The notes: a model not told the origin generated them from the sequence alone. Positions 34,553 to 43,296 are shown, counted from the first letter of the stretch. The stretch: 64,000 nucleotides of DNA from Candidatus Rifleibacteriota bacterium (GCA_012517355.1 JAAYVD010000120.1:32245-96244); one strand, 5' to 3'. Numbers and translations: made by a program.

Positions 34553-35212
34553 CTACTGGCCGCAGGAGCCGCAGCCGTCGGCGGTGCAGGCGTCACCGGC
34601 CTGGGGCTCGGCCTTCTGGCTCTTGGGGCAGGTGCCGGCCTTCTTGCAGGTTCCAGCCTTCTTGCAGCTCCCGTCCTTCGTGCAGCAGGAACCGCCCTGG
34701 TCGGCCTTGGCGCACTTTTCCTGGCACATCTTGCAGTCCTTGCAGGTGGGGCAGTTGGCGCAGGCTTCGGGAGTGCAGGGATGCTGGCAGGAGCAGCCGC
34801 AGTTGCAGGCACAGCCCTTCTTCTGCTCGGGATCGACGATGAGCTTGCCTTCCGCATCGCGGCCGATGAGGTGCCAGTCCTTGCCGTGCTTGAAGGAAGG
34901 TTCGAGGTTGGCGCCGCACTTGCATTTGCCGGGGGTCCGGCGGTGCTTGGCGCAGCCCATGCAGGAGTAATACAGGTCGTGCTTCAGCGGGTGCTCCGCA
35001 TCCTTCTTGAAGGAAGCGGAATTCAGCGCCTCGCTGAGGTAGATCACCTCGCGGCCCATCGCCACCGCCACCTTGCCCTGCGTGGACGTGTCGAACTCGA
35101 GGCCGTACCCCAGGACCTTGGCCTGGTCGCCGCTGACCTTGATCTGCTCGGCCAACGCCGCGCCGGGAACCGCCAGGAGACAAACCAGGACGAACAGGAA
35201 TAGTTTTTTCAT
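34553..35212 (-). CDS. Exported cysteine-rich protein
   Basis: A 219-residue protein with a signal peptide (LFLFVLVCLLAVPGAALA). The mature part has about 24 Cys, mostly in the second half: YSCMGC, GKCKCG, GCACNCGCSCQHPC, NCPTCKDCKMC, SCCTKDGSC and a KKAGTC repeat. The pattern is that of a metal-binding or metal-scavenging periplasmic protein. It is not a named metallothionein family I can place. The first half (KVLGYGLEFDTSTQGKVAV) is ordinary. The ATG follows GGAGGGTACC. Confidence 0.8.
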   Translation of the reverse strand: MKKLFLFVLVCLLAVPGAALAEQIKVSGDQAKVLGYGLEFDTSTQGKVAVAMGREVIYLSEALNSASFKKDAEHPLKHDLYYSCMGCAKHRRTPGKCKCGANLEPSFKHGKDWHLIGRDAEGKLIVDPEQKKGCACNCGCSCQHPCTPEACANCPTCKDCKMCQEKCAKADQGGSCCTKDGSCKKAGTCKKAGTCPKSQKAEPQAGDACTADGCGSCGQ

Positions 35213-35250
35213 GGTACCCTCCGGGTTGAATTGCTAGGGAAGCGAGCCGA

Positions 35251-35280
35251 AATGTACTCTTTCGCCCCGGAGCAAGTCAA
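35251..35280 (-). promoter_or_regulatory. Predicted promoter for the Cys-rich gene
   Basis: On the - strand, -35 TTGACT (35275-35280) and -10 TACATT (35251-35256) have 18 bases between them, about 38 bases before the start codon. The -35 box overlaps the last codons of the upstream gene. Confidence 0.5.
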
Positions 35281-35690
35281 CTGGTTCCGCGCACGCCGGA
35301 GGTACCAAGAACCCGACGCCCTCTGCCGAGGCTCTTCGGCAGGCTCTGGCGCGGTTCCTCTCTGTACATCGCGGGAAAGGTGACCCGGCCGGCCCACACC
35401 CCCAGGACCGTCCAGCCCAGGATGCCGAACATCCCGAAGAAGAACAGGTCGGTGGGGACGTCCCGGAGGAGATCCCCTGATGACAGGGCCGCCACCAGGG
35501 CGCCCAGGGAGGCGGTGAACAGGAAAGGCGTCAGCCAGCCCACCAGGGTCGTGGCCAGGCCCCCATCCGGGGTGCCTTCCTCCTGGAGTTTCGCGGGAGG
35601 GAAGAAATATCCGGAAACGAGGTGGTGGACGCAGACCAGGAACAACGCGGCATGCACCAGGATCCCTGTCGTCAGGCTGATTCCGAACAT
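35277..35690 (-). CDS. Small four-helix membrane protein
   Basis: A 137-residue integral membrane protein with about four hydrophobic segments (SLTTGILVHAALFLVCVHHL, GWLTPFLFTASLGALVAAL, LFFFGMFGILGWTVLGVWAG and a short one) and a basic C-terminus (PKSLGRGRRVLG). The family is not recognised. The start is set at 35690 because GAGGGGG lies 9 bases before it; the ATG at 35699 has that same sequence directly abutting. It sits alone between the Cys-rich gene and the prepilin operon, with its own promoter. Confidence 0.6.
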   Translation of the reverse strand: MFGISLTTGILVHAALFLVCVHHLVSGYFFPPAKLQEEGTPDGGLATTLVGWLTPFLFTASLGALVAALSSGDLLRDVPTDLFFFGMFGILGWTVLGVWAGRVTFPAMYREEPRQSLPKSLGRGRRVLGTSGVRGTS

Positions 35691-35757
35691 GGCCGGCATC
35701 CCCCTCGCGGGGGGTCCGCATGACCCCCGGGATGTTGAATCACCGCTTTCCACGTGG

Positions 35758-35786
35758 AATATAGGGGGCCAACCCGACCGCGTCAA
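35758..35786 (-). promoter_or_regulatory. Predicted strong promoter for the small membrane protein
   Basis: On the - strand, -35 TTGACG (35781-35786) and -10 TATATT (35758-35763) are separated by exactly 17 bases, about 67 bases before the chosen start. This is one of the best sigma-70 matches in the window. Confidence 0.6.
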
Positions 35787-35902
35787 GGGCATCGAGGTTC
35801 TCCCGCCTCGTCTCCCAGGTTGGGGGGGAAGGGGAAGCTGTCTCACCGGTCGGTTCCGGCCCGGATTTTCGGCCCGGCCCCTACCTTGCCCTTCCTGCGA
35901 GG

Positions 35903-36931
35903 CTATTTCCTCTCGTAGAAGATCTGTTCCCGGGTCGAGTTCAGCAGGGAGGCCTTGATGTACCCCGCGCCGCCGAGGGTGCCGGCCTTCACGGAGGTCA
36001 CCTTCAGTTGCCCGCCCAGCACCGTTCCGACGCCAGCCGTCTGCTCGCTGCCGTTGACCAGCACCTTGGCGGTGCTTCCCGTCACCGAGACCACGACCAG
36101 GGTCATCCCGCCACCCACCAGCTCGCTGATGTCGACGTTGTTGACCACCGAGCACTGGTCGCCGATCCTCATCTTCTCGTCGCGCGGGTGTGCACATTCG
36201 ATGCGGATCGAGACCAGGTGCCGCCGCCGCATCTTCCGGTCCACCGCCCCCTCGCCGGTCACGGCGATCCCGCGCAGTTCGTCCACCGAGAAATAGCTGA
36301 TGAAGACGTTGTCGACGTTCCCGATCAGCTCCTTCCTCCGCGTGACCGGCAGGCTCTCCTTGAACCCCAGGGTCAGCGAAAAGGCGCGCGAGGCCAGGCC
36401 CTTCGAGGTGTAGGTCTCCTCCCGCTCGATCAGCACCAGCCGCCCGAGCCCCGAATACCAGTGGGTGGCCGGATCGGGCTCCAGTACCAGCTCGTTCCAG
36501 ACGATGCGGCCGGGGGTGTAGCTGTCGAGGTCGGTTTCCGGGAAACAGATCGGAAAATACATCACCCGCTGCGGGGTGTTGCCCGGGGAGATGAACCCCG
36601 AGACGATGTGCAGGTCCATCGCGTCGTCGTTCTTGACCTCGAGCTTCCGCAACCGGCCCGAGTCATCGAAGCTGCGGGCCTCCTTGTAGGAGAACACCAG
36701 CTCCTCGCCCCCGCTCTTGACGAGCGTGGTCGGGTAGCTGGTCGATTTGACCGCCTGGCCCAGCGCCCGGGTGGAGTTGCGCAGGGCGATGATCTGTTCC
36801 TGCAGCCAGAAGCCCTTGACGGCTTCCTGTCGGGCCATCGACAGGGTCCGGAATGCCACGTAGAAGAGCATGGCCAGCAGGATGGCCCCGATGATGCCCT
36901 CCACGACCGAGAAGCCGCGACGGTTTTTCAT
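35903..36931 (-). CDS. Prepilin-like protein (GFSVVE, PilW-like)
   Basis: A 342-residue protein with a short basic leader and the type III signal KNRRGFSVVEGIIGAILLAM, cleaved after Gly6 with Glu at +5. The helix continues to about residue 32. The exported domain is large with beta-character (LVFSYKEARSFDD, GGMTLVVVSVTGSTAKVLV). The ATG overlaps the stop of the upstream PilX-like gene (ATGA). It is the third member of the second trio (V-like, X-like, W-like), the same gene content as the first trio at 297-3899 but with the V-like and W-like members exchanged in position. Confidence 0.82.
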   Translation of the reverse strand: MKNRRGFSVVEGIIGAILLAMLFYVAFRTLSMARQEAVKGFWLQEQIIALRNSTRALGQAVKSTSYPTTLVKSGGEELVFSYKEARSFDDSGRLRKLEVKNDDAMDLHIVSGFISPGNTPQRVMYFPICFPETDLDSYTPGRIVWNELVLEPDPATHWYSGLGRLVLIEREETYTSKGLASRAFSLTLGFKESLPVTRRKELIGNVDNVFISYFSVDELRGIAVTGEGAVDRKMRRRHLVSIRIECAHPRDEKMRIGDQCSVVNNVDISELVGGGMTLVVVSVTGSTAKVLVNGSEQTAGVGTVLGGQLKVTSVKAGTLGGAGYIKASLLNSTREQIFYERK

Positions 36932-37473
36932 GGCCCGCCGATGCCTCCCGTGAAGCGCGAGACGATGATCTCCTCGGTGATCTCGTCTTCCACCTTCTGC
37001 TTCAGGCTGACCGGAAAATTGGGGAACACCTCGGCCACGACCCGGATCTTGTAGCCGTCCTGCACCAGCTTCATCCGCTTGTGGGTGCTTTCCAGTTCGA
37101 AGGTGGTGCAGGTGTACGACCCCCGGATCGGCTCGGCGTCGTCGGGCGGGTTCCCGGAAAACAGGTCGAACGGCCCGTTCGGGCAGACCAGCAGCGTGGG
37201 ATGGTCGTCGCTCGACACGTCGGCATACGGGTTCCCCCCGCCCCCCCCCGCGAAGGCGTCGAATGTCTCGCGCGGCAGCAGGCGCAGTTTCAGCTGGATG
37301 TGCTGGATCCCGGAGTGGGCGAGGTAGTAGGCCTGCAACTGACGCAACGTCAGCTTGTTCTGGAAGGCGATGTTCGTGCTGGAACCCACCAGGGCGTACA
37401 GCAGGATGCCCACGGTGAAGGCGAAAAACAGCACCACCACCACCGCCATGCCCCGCCGGCCCGTCGTCATCAT
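36928..37473 (-). CDS. PilX-like minor pilus protein
   Basis: A 181-residue protein with one N-terminal segment (GMAVVVVLFFAFTVGILLYA), followed by QLQAYYLAHSGIQHIQLKL, which resembles the AxxSG region of PilX/GspK-type proteins, and a small exported domain with Gly-rich loop (AFAGGGGGNPY). Like the PilX-like protein at 938 it lacks a strict prepilin motif. The start at 37473 overlaps the upstream stop (ATGA). It is short compared with its counterpart (413 residues), which carries repeat-encoded extra sequence. Confidence 0.72.
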   Translation of the reverse strand: MMTTGRRGMAVVVVLFFAFTVGILLYALVGSSTNIAFQNKLTLRQLQAYYLAHSGIQHIQLKLRLLPRETFDAFAGGGGGNPYADVSSDDHPTLLVCPNGPFDLFSGNPPDDAEPIRGSYTCTTFELESTHKRMKLVQDGYKIRVVAEVFPNFPVSLKQKVEDEITEEIIVSRFTGGIGGP

Positions 37474-38099
37474 CGTTCGAGATCCGCCTTGTACCCGGTC
37501 AGAAAAAGGCTCTTGGCCCGGGGGTCGGTCAGCGGGTCCTTCCCCTTGGTCGGCGACCATTTCACCTGCAGCACCAGCTGCTTGACCAGGGTGAAATTGC
37601 CGTCCGCGTCCTTGGCCGTCAGCTCCTCCGACTGGAAGGTCTTTCCCCCGATCTTGAACTCGAGATTCTCGACATCGACGCACCGCACCCGGACCCGGTA
37701 CAGAAAACCCTTGGCATCCTTGATCAATCCCTCGCCCTTGTAGGTGCCGGGGGCGGTTCCGGTGTAGTCTGCTTCGAACATCAACGGCATTGCCGCCGCC
37801 AGCAGGCTGCTCACTGCCGGCACCTTCTTGGGGTCGTCGAACGTGCAGGGGTTCCCTGCCCGGATGCACCGCCAGGGGATCTGGAACATCATCGCGTCCA
37901 TCACGAACTTGGCCCGCGAGATCGCCACCGCCTCGCAGTAGAACTGCTCGGTCTCCTTCATCGCGCCGGTCAGGAACCAGAAGACCGGCAGCAGCACCAA
38001 CCCCAGCACCAGGAAGGCGATCATCACCTCCACGACGGTAAAACCCCGGCCTGACAGCCGGGGTGATCGTCGGAACCTGTGCTGGAAGCCGGATTCCAT
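37470..38099 (-). CDS. Prepilin-like protein (GFTVVE, PilV-like)
   Basis: A 209-residue protein with an 18-residue basic leader and the signal SGRGFTVVEVMIAFLVLGL, Glu at +5, and a helix to about residue 45. The exported part has two Cys in CIRAGNPC. It is the first pilin gene of the trio, transcribed downstream of the two exported proteins at 38270 and 39357. Minor pilins of this class initiate or cap a type IV-like fibre. Confidence 0.82.
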   Translation of the reverse strand: MESGFQHRFRRSPRLSGRGFTVVEVMIAFLVLGLVLLPVFWFLTGAMKETEQFYCEAVAISRAKFVMDAMMFQIPWRCIRAGNPCTFDDPKKVPAVSSLLAAAMPLMFEADYTGTAPGTYKGEGLIKDAKGFLYRVRVRCVDVENLEFKIGGKTFQSEELTAKDADGNFTLVKQLVLQVKWSPTKGKDPLTDPRAKSLFLTGYKADLER

Positions 38100-38229
38100 G
38101 GGTGTGCTCGTTCCCTTCCTGGCGTTGTCTCCCGTTCCTGGGGGGAGTGAGCCGTTTCGCCGGCGATCCCCGCGGGGCGGGAACCCGCCTCGCTACTCCA
38201 GGGGCGCCCCCCAGGCCGGGCCCGGGCGC

Positions 38230-38258
38230 GGCCCCTCCCCGCGGTCGGGGAGGGGGCC
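38230..38258 (-). terminator. Hairpin after the exported protein gene
   Basis: The arms CCCCTCCCC and GGGGAGGGG face each other across GCGGTC, 12 bases past the stop at 38270 on the - strand. There is no T-run after it, so it may instead be an RNA-stabilising or attenuating structure between the two exported genes and the pilins. Confidence 0.35.
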
Positions 38259-38269
38259 CCGGGGAACGG

Positions 38270-39331
38270 TCACTTCACGGTGACGGGAATACACAGCACC
38301 TGCCGGTTGCCCGTCAGGTCCTTGGCTTCGATGAAGATGTACGGCTGGGCCGGCAGCTTCACCTTGGCCAGATCGATGGTCGGGCCGGTGGCACCCGCGA
38401 CCGGCACCGGTTTGCCGTCGGCCAGTTCGCACAAGCCGCAGGTGACCGACTTGGCATCGACCTCCTCGTTGTCCTGCAGCGCCAGCTGGATCTTCAGTTC
38501 GCCGGTCTTGGGCAGCCGCAGCTGGCCCTGATCGGGGGTCAGGATCATCTTGTCGCCCAGTTCGATGCCTGGCACCACGACCTGCTCGTCCTGGCCGGTC
38601 GGGCTGAACAGCGGCCCCTTCAGATAGACGTCGGCCATCTTCGGCAGGGGATGCTTGTGGGGAGGGTTCTCGGCGGCCCAGAAGGTGCCCTTCTGGTCGC
38701 CCACGCTGAGCTCCAGCCCGCTGGTCGGCGGGGTGATGTCGGTCACCCGCACGTTGAGGGCGGTGCTGGAGTTGGCGAACACCCTCCTCACTTTCCCCGG
38801 CGATTCCTCGTAGGTCATGGGCCGCGCCAGGGTCACCGTCACGCCGCCTTTGCGGCAGGGGTTGAGCGGGGTGACCTTCATCTGGTTGGATGGCAGCTGC
38901 TCGCTGCAGCTGGCCAGCGTGCTCTGGTTCTTGGCGACGTCGTCGAAGAACCACCGCACCGAGGGCTGCCCGGCCCACTGGGCGTTCGGCAGCGACTGGC
39001 CGTTCCATTCGGTCGGGGGCTTCTCGGCGAAGATGTCGGTATCGACCATCATCAGCACCCCGACGTCTTCGCTCAGGGTGGCGGGGATCGGGCTGCCGTT
39101 GGCCATCAGGATCTCGGCCTTCAGCACCGGGGAGGGATGGTCGGGCTTGTTGGGAATGGTCACGCCCTTCAGCCAGGGGGTCTTCGTTTCGTCGATCTGG
39201 GGAGACGCCGGGCTCCCCTCCGGGGCGGCGGCGGGCGCGGGGTCATCCTGGGCCGCCAGGCCGGAGGGGAGCAGGGCCGTGAGAGCGAGGGCGACGAGGG
39301 TCATCGGGATCAGAATGGAGAACCGTTTCAT
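38270..39331 (-). CDS. Exported protein, probable pilus-associated factor
   Basis: A 353-residue exported protein with a signal peptide (LIPMTLVALALTALLPSGLA), beta-rich with immunoglobulin-like spacing. It has paired Cys (SCSEQ...NPCRKG; VTCGLCELADG) and no catalytic motif I recognise. The C-terminal end PYIFIEAKDLTGNRQVLCIP matches in pattern the end of the neighbour at 39357 (QFVMEGKDDSGNLTEVKVP), which suggests two distant paralogues. Both precede the prepilin trio in the same operon, so they may be pilus cargo or tip proteins. The ribosome site is weak. Confidence 0.7.
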   Translation of the reverse strand: MKRFSILIPMTLVALALTALLPSGLAAQDDPAPAAAPEGSPASPQIDETKTPWLKGVTIPNKPDHPSPVLKAEILMANGSPIPATLSEDVGVLMMVDTDIFAEKPPTEWNGQSLPNAQWAGQPSVRWFFDDVAKNQSTLASCSEQLPSNQMKVTPLNPCRKGGVTVTLARPMTYEESPGKVRRVFANSSTALNVRVTDITPPTSGLELSVGDQKGTFWAAENPPHKHPLPKMADVYLKGPLFSPTGQDEQVVVPGIELGDKMILTPDQGQLRLPKTGELKIQLALQDNEEVDAKSVTCGLCELADGKPVPVAGATGPTIDLAKVKLPAQPYIFIEAKDLTGNRQVLCIPVTVK

Positions 39332-39356
39332 GGGTGTTCGTTGACCTTCCTCTTGG

Positions 39357-40676
39357 TTATTGATTCTGGCCGCCTTCGTAGGAGACGGCGGTGTTCACCA
39401 CGTAGAGGGGAACCTTGACCTCGGTCAGGTTGCCGGAGTCGTCCTTGCCTTCCATGACGAACTGGTAGACCGGCTGGTCGGCATACTCGGCGCGGGGGTA
39501 GTTGGGCACGCGGAACAGGAACGCGCCGTCGACCTTCTCGACCGGCTCACCGGTCTCCTTGTTCTCGATCCGGAAGCTGGCGGCGTCCTTCTTGTATTCG
39601 CCGTTGTCGGTGATCTGGGCGGCCACCAGGAACGGCACGTTGCGCCGGATGTAGATGCCCTTCAGGGCCTGCTCGCCGACCTCGACCTTGCGGGTCTGGG
39701 CTTCCTTGTCGAGCACCTGGGCCTTGACCTCGGCCGACACCGCCGCCACGGGCTTGCCGGACTCGTCGAACACGGGCCCCTTCAGGGCGACCGCCGCGGT
39801 TTTCTCGGTGGGTTTCACGTTCTTGGGGAACTCGTAGACCGACAGGACGCTGGCTTCGGCCAGGCTGCCGTCGAGCTTGGTCTCGGGGGTGAAGGTGCCC
39901 TTGGCGGCTTCCATCTGGGCGGCCAGCTCTTCCTGCAGGGCCTTCTCGCTGGCGGCCAGGTCGGTCTTGCCCGCGCCCTCCTGGAAGACCACCCACAGGT
40001 TGGGGCTGGTCACGTCGTGGCACTTGACGCCCATGGTCTGGGTGCTGGTCACGCGCTGGCCGGCAGCGGCGGCACCGTCCTGCCCGGTGGCGGCCGCGCC
40101 GTTCTGCCCGGTGGCGGCCGCGCCGTTCTGACCGGTCGCCTGCTGCCCCGCGGCCGCGTTGCCGGTCTGGCCGGTGGCGCCCTGGTCGCTGGCCCCGCTC
40201 TGGGCAGTGCTGCCGGAGTCTGAGCCGGAGGTTTCGGCGGAGCCGCCGGACACCTGGCGGGCGCCGGAGTTGCCGACCTGGTACTCGCCGGGTTCAGGGA
40301 ACTCACTCTCGCTGGTGGCGGAGTTGTTGTTGTCGTTGGCGATGGTGGTCAGGTTGCCGTTCGCATCGACCTTTTCCGTGGTCCAGTTGATGGTCGGGGG
40401 GCCGTCGAAGGTCGTGCCCGACGCGGCGGCGCCCAGGCCCTCGGTGCTGTCCTCATACAGCAGGGTGTGCTCCATCCGCTTGTAGACGGCGTCTTCGAGA
40501 ACATGCACGACCCCGGAGTCGGGGTCGCCACCTCGGAAGTTGGCGGGCAGGGAGTTGTCGACCGTCAGGTTCATCTCAGGGCTCTCGATCTGGCCCGACG
40601 ACGTCGACTCGGCGGCGAAGACCGCCAGGCTGCTGACCAGAAGGGCCACCGCAAGAAACAGGATGTTCCGGTTCAT
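39357..40676 (-). CDS. Exported protein with ATGQNGAA repeats
   Basis: A 439-residue exported protein. A signal peptide (NILFLAVALLVSSLAVFA) precedes an acidic N-terminal domain. A Ser/Gly/Ala/Gln-rich low-complexity region follows (about residues 135-205), with the octapeptide ATGQNGAA or close variants three times, encoded by 24-bp tandem repeats near 40070-40135. The C-terminal domain resembles that of the following gene's product. The function is unknown. The start has GAGGAGGAGG 5 bases upstream. On the - strand, -10 TATAGT (40716-40721) lies 40 bases before the start, with no clear -35. Confidence 0.75.
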   Translation of the reverse strand: MNRNILFLAVALLVSSLAVFAAESTSSGQIESPEMNLTVDNSLPANFRGGDPDSGVVHVLEDAVYKRMEHTLLYEDSTEGLGAAASGTTFDGPPTINWTTEKVDANGNLTTIANDNNNSATSESEFPEPGEYQVGNSGARQVSGGSAETSGSDSGSTAQSGASDQGATGQTGNAAAGQQATGQNGAAATGQNGAAATGQDGAAAAGQRVTSTQTMGVKCHDVTSPNLWVVFQEGAGKTDLAASEKALQEELAAQMEAAKGTFTPETKLDGSLAEASVLSVYEFPKNVKPTEKTAAVALKGPVFDESGKPVAAVSAEVKAQVLDKEAQTRKVEVGEQALKGIYIRRNVPFLVAAQITDNGEYKKDAASFRIENKETGEPVEKVDGAFLFRVPNYPRAEYADQPVYQFVMEGKDDSGNLTEVKVPLYVVNTAVSYEGGQNQ

Positions 40677-40962
40677 AAATTCCTCCTCCTCGATCGGTCC
40701 AGGTGTGTTGGGTCCACTATACCATGAACCCGTTCAGTGTTCCCGACATCTACCGCTCCCGCCGGTTCTTCCGTGGAGCCTTTCACCTGGAATACGCCCG
40801 ACCCCCCCGTTTCGTTCCAAGTTTTTTTTCCCCGGCAAAGGGAGCTTGGGGACGCGAACGGCTCGGGGTCGGCCACCTCTCAGGGTACCCCGGGCGGGGC
40901 CGGGAACTGTCCGTTTTTCGCGCCGACGAACAACCGCCGCGCCCAGGAGAGGTCGCGGACGA

Positions 40963-41031
40963 TCAGGGTCAGGTGGCTCAACCCCCGAATCGGGGAAAAA
41001 GGTGCCACCTTGCTAATCCCCTGACCCCATC
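40963..41031. repeat. Nested REP-like palindrome in the 40677-41079 gap
   Basis: There are three nested arm pairs: GGGTCAG/CTGACCC outside, AGGTGGC (40971-40977)/GCCACCT (41004-41010), and CCCCG/CGGGG around AAT (40983-40995). A run of A follows the inner stem. The palindrome is just beyond the 3' end of the phospholipase D-like gene (- strand, stop at 41080). The rest of the gap is GC-rich without a supported gene. Confidence 0.6.
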
Positions 41032-41079
41032 TGGATGCGGCTTCCCGTCACCCAAGGGGTCCCGGCGCTTCTTGCCGGA

Positions 41080-43158
41080 TCAGAAGATCCAGGCGAACAG
41101 GCTGTACAGGTCCATCTGGAGGCGAGTCTGGAAATCGCCCCGCCAGGCCGCGAGGTCGGCGGCGGTGACCCGCCGGGCCCGGCCCAGGTCGCGGTCGAGC
41201 ACCTTCTTCATGGTGGCGGCCACCCGCCGGTCCTCGATGGCCAGGACGTCCTCGGAATCGAGGGCGTGGCTGCGGGAGTTGACGTTGTAGGCGCCCGCCG
41301 TCACGGCGAACCCGTCGAACCAGCTCACCTTCGAATGCAGGGTCTGGCAGCCCTGCCACTCGTAGATCTCGGCCCCGGCCTTCATCACGTCCTCGTAATT
41401 GGCGCGGCCGGCATGGCCTGCCTGCGGATGGTTGTTGCTCTCCACCGAGTTGGTGGGGATCTTCACCTTCACCCCCCGCTTGCAGGCGGCGATGATCGCG
41501 CTCTTCAGGTCGGGGGTCGGGATGAAGTAGGCGGTCTCGAAGATCACTTCCTTCTTCGCCGCCTTCATGTAGGAGACGAACAGGTCGAGGACGTTGTCGT
41601 CCTTCTCGCTGATGGGGGAGGTCCGGACGAATCTCACCCGGACGTTCCCGAACACCGGGGGCTCTTCGAAATAGCGGGGCAGCGGGCCCTGGATCAGCTT
41701 GTCGCGGTTCGGCAGCAGGGGCAGCTTCTCGGCCTTGCTGGCCACCTCCTGGCCGGCGGGCGGGCTCTTGGCGTCGCGGCGGTCGATCTCCAGGCGTTCC
41801 CAGTTGCGTTCGAACAGGTCGGCGATCTCGGTCACCGCCGGGCCCCGCACGCCGATGTCGGTGTCGCGCCAGCCCCAGTCGGTGATCTCGCCGTTCGCAT
41901 ACTCGACGGCGATGTTCATGCCGCCCACGATCGCCTCTTCGTCGTCCACCACGAAGCACTTCTGGTGGGACCGGTAGTTCGCCTTGAACGGGTGCTGCAG
42001 CAGGGGGTTGTTGATGAGCACCCTGACGCCGCCGTTCTCGAGCTTGCGGAAAATGGTCTGGCGGCGGGTGAAGGAAAACGCGTCGTCGGCGATGACCCGC
42101 ACGTCGAGGCCTTCCGCCGCCTTTCTGATCAGCAGGTCGGCCATCCGGTTCCCGATGGCGTCGTTGAAGAACAGCAGGGTCTGCAGCCAGATCCGTTCCC
42201 GCGCCTGTTCCGCCAGGGCGAACCGCCGCGCGAAACTCGAACGGCCGTTCACCAACAGGGTCACCTCGTTGCCCGGGACCAGCCGCGAATGCGTCAGCTG
42301 GTCGAGGGTCCGGCGCGGATAGGTCTCCTTTTCCAGGGTGTCGTAGCGGTCGAGCTCCGCGCGCAGGGCCTGGGCCGCCTCTTTGCGCTGGTGGTTGGCC
42401 TTCAGGTAGCCGAACCCGCGGGAAATCTTGCTGGGAAGGGCCAGCCACGAGGTCGAGGCATACGCCTGCCACGCCTGGCCTGCCGCCTGGGAGGCCTGGG
42501 AAAAGGTCGCGCGCCGGCCGGCCAGTTTCGCCTCCTGGCGCAGGACCTCGACCCGCGCCAGCGCCAGCCGGGCCGCCTCCCGGGTCGGGGCGGAGCTGGC
42601 ATACTCCTGCAGGATGCGGACGCCTTCGGCGGTGCCGGCGGGCGCTTCCGCGGCCAGGGAGGCGAGGGCGAAGGTCGCCTCCATCCGGTAATAAGGGTTC
42701 CGGACGGTGGCGAGGAAGGAGCGGACCTCGGCCATCTTCCGGGAGATCGTCTCGGCCCGGTCGGACTCGTGGATCCTGGCGATCAGGGCGTCATAGGCCC
42801 TGCCCTCGGCCAGGTCGGGGGCGCTGGTTCCCCGCGTGGCGCCGGTCGTCTCCGGCGACAGGTCGGCCTCGGGAACCGCCTCGGGAAGGGGCGCCCGGCC
42901 TCCGACCCGGCTCAAGCCGGCCCGGTAGGCGTTCCAGGCCTGCTGCAGGGAATCGGCGATCCGGGCGATCTCGGCCGCGTCGCGCCGCCCCTCGACCGCC
43001 TGCTGGTAGGCAACCTGCAGGTCGAAATACTCCCGCTGCAGGGTCGCCAGGTCGTCACTCTGGCCCGCGAGGGCCAGCCCCGACCAGAACAGGGCCAGGA
43101 CGACGGACGCCAGGATCCCTGCCTTCCGCGAATGGGTCTGTCGAGCCGATGGGTGCAT
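41080..43158 (-). CDS. Exported phospholipase D-like protein (cardiolipin synthase type)
   Basis: A 692-residue protein with an N-terminal signal segment (GILASVVLALFWSGLALAG). About 220 residues of helical sequence without a match follow, then the two-domain PLD core. The first HKD motif is HQKCFVVDDEEAIVGGMNIA and the second LHSKVSWFDGFAVTAGAYN, each with His, Lys and Asp in place. Typical reactions are phosphatidyl transfer (cardiolipin synthesis) or phospholipid or nuclease hydrolysis. The export signal argues against a classic cardiolipin synthase. The ATG at 43158 has GGGGG 8 bases upstream. The - strand -10 TATAAT is at 43195-43200. Confidence 0.85.
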   Translation of the reverse strand: MHPSARQTHSRKAGILASVVLALFWSGLALAGQSDDLATLQREYFDLQVAYQQAVEGRRDAAEIARIADSLQQAWNAYRAGLSRVGGRAPLPEAVPEADLSPETTGATRGTSAPDLAEGRAYDALIARIHESDRAETISRKMAEVRSFLATVRNPYYRMEATFALASLAAEAPAGTAEGVRILQEYASSAPTREAARLALARVEVLRQEAKLAGRRATFSQASQAAGQAWQAYASTSWLALPSKISRGFGYLKANHQRKEAAQALRAELDRYDTLEKETYPRRTLDQLTHSRLVPGNEVTLLVNGRSSFARRFALAEQARERIWLQTLLFFNDAIGNRMADLLIRKAAEGLDVRVIADDAFSFTRRQTIFRKLENGGVRVLINNPLLQHPFKANYRSHQKCFVVDDEEAIVGGMNIAVEYANGEITDWGWRDTDIGVRGPAVTEIADLFERNWERLEIDRRDAKSPPAGQEVASKAEKLPLLPNRDKLIQGPLPRYFEEPPVFGNVRVRFVRTSPISEKDDNVLDLFVSYMKAAKKEVIFETAYFIPTPDLKSAIIAACKRGVKVKIPTNSVESNNHPQAGHAGRANYEDVMKAGAEIYEWQGCQTLHSKVSWFDGFAVTAGAYNVNSRSHALDSEDVLAIEDRRVAATMKKVLDRDLGRARRVTAADLAAWRGDFQTRLQMDLYSLFAWIF

Positions 43159-43194
43159 GACATTTCCCCCTGAAAAGGTCTGGGTATTTCTCCA

Positions 43195-43200
43195 ATTATA
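43195..43200 (-). promoter_or_regulatory. -10 box for the phospholipase D-like gene
   Basis: TATAAT on the - strand, 37 bases before the start codon. No good -35 match is visible 16-18 bases upstream, so the promoter may depend on an activator or an extended -10. Confidence 0.4.
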
Positions 43201-43296
43201 CCCGTCGGGGTCAGGGGTGGGTACACTCTGATGCGGATTCACGGCGCGGTACTCCGACAAATCAATCCTGCTATCACGGCCCTGCCGATCGTCCGA

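Noticed and set aside
34368..35203. + strand frames opposite the Cys-rich gene
   Set aside because: Leu/Gly/Ala-rich shadows; the - strand has a signal peptide, ribosome site, promoter and terminator.
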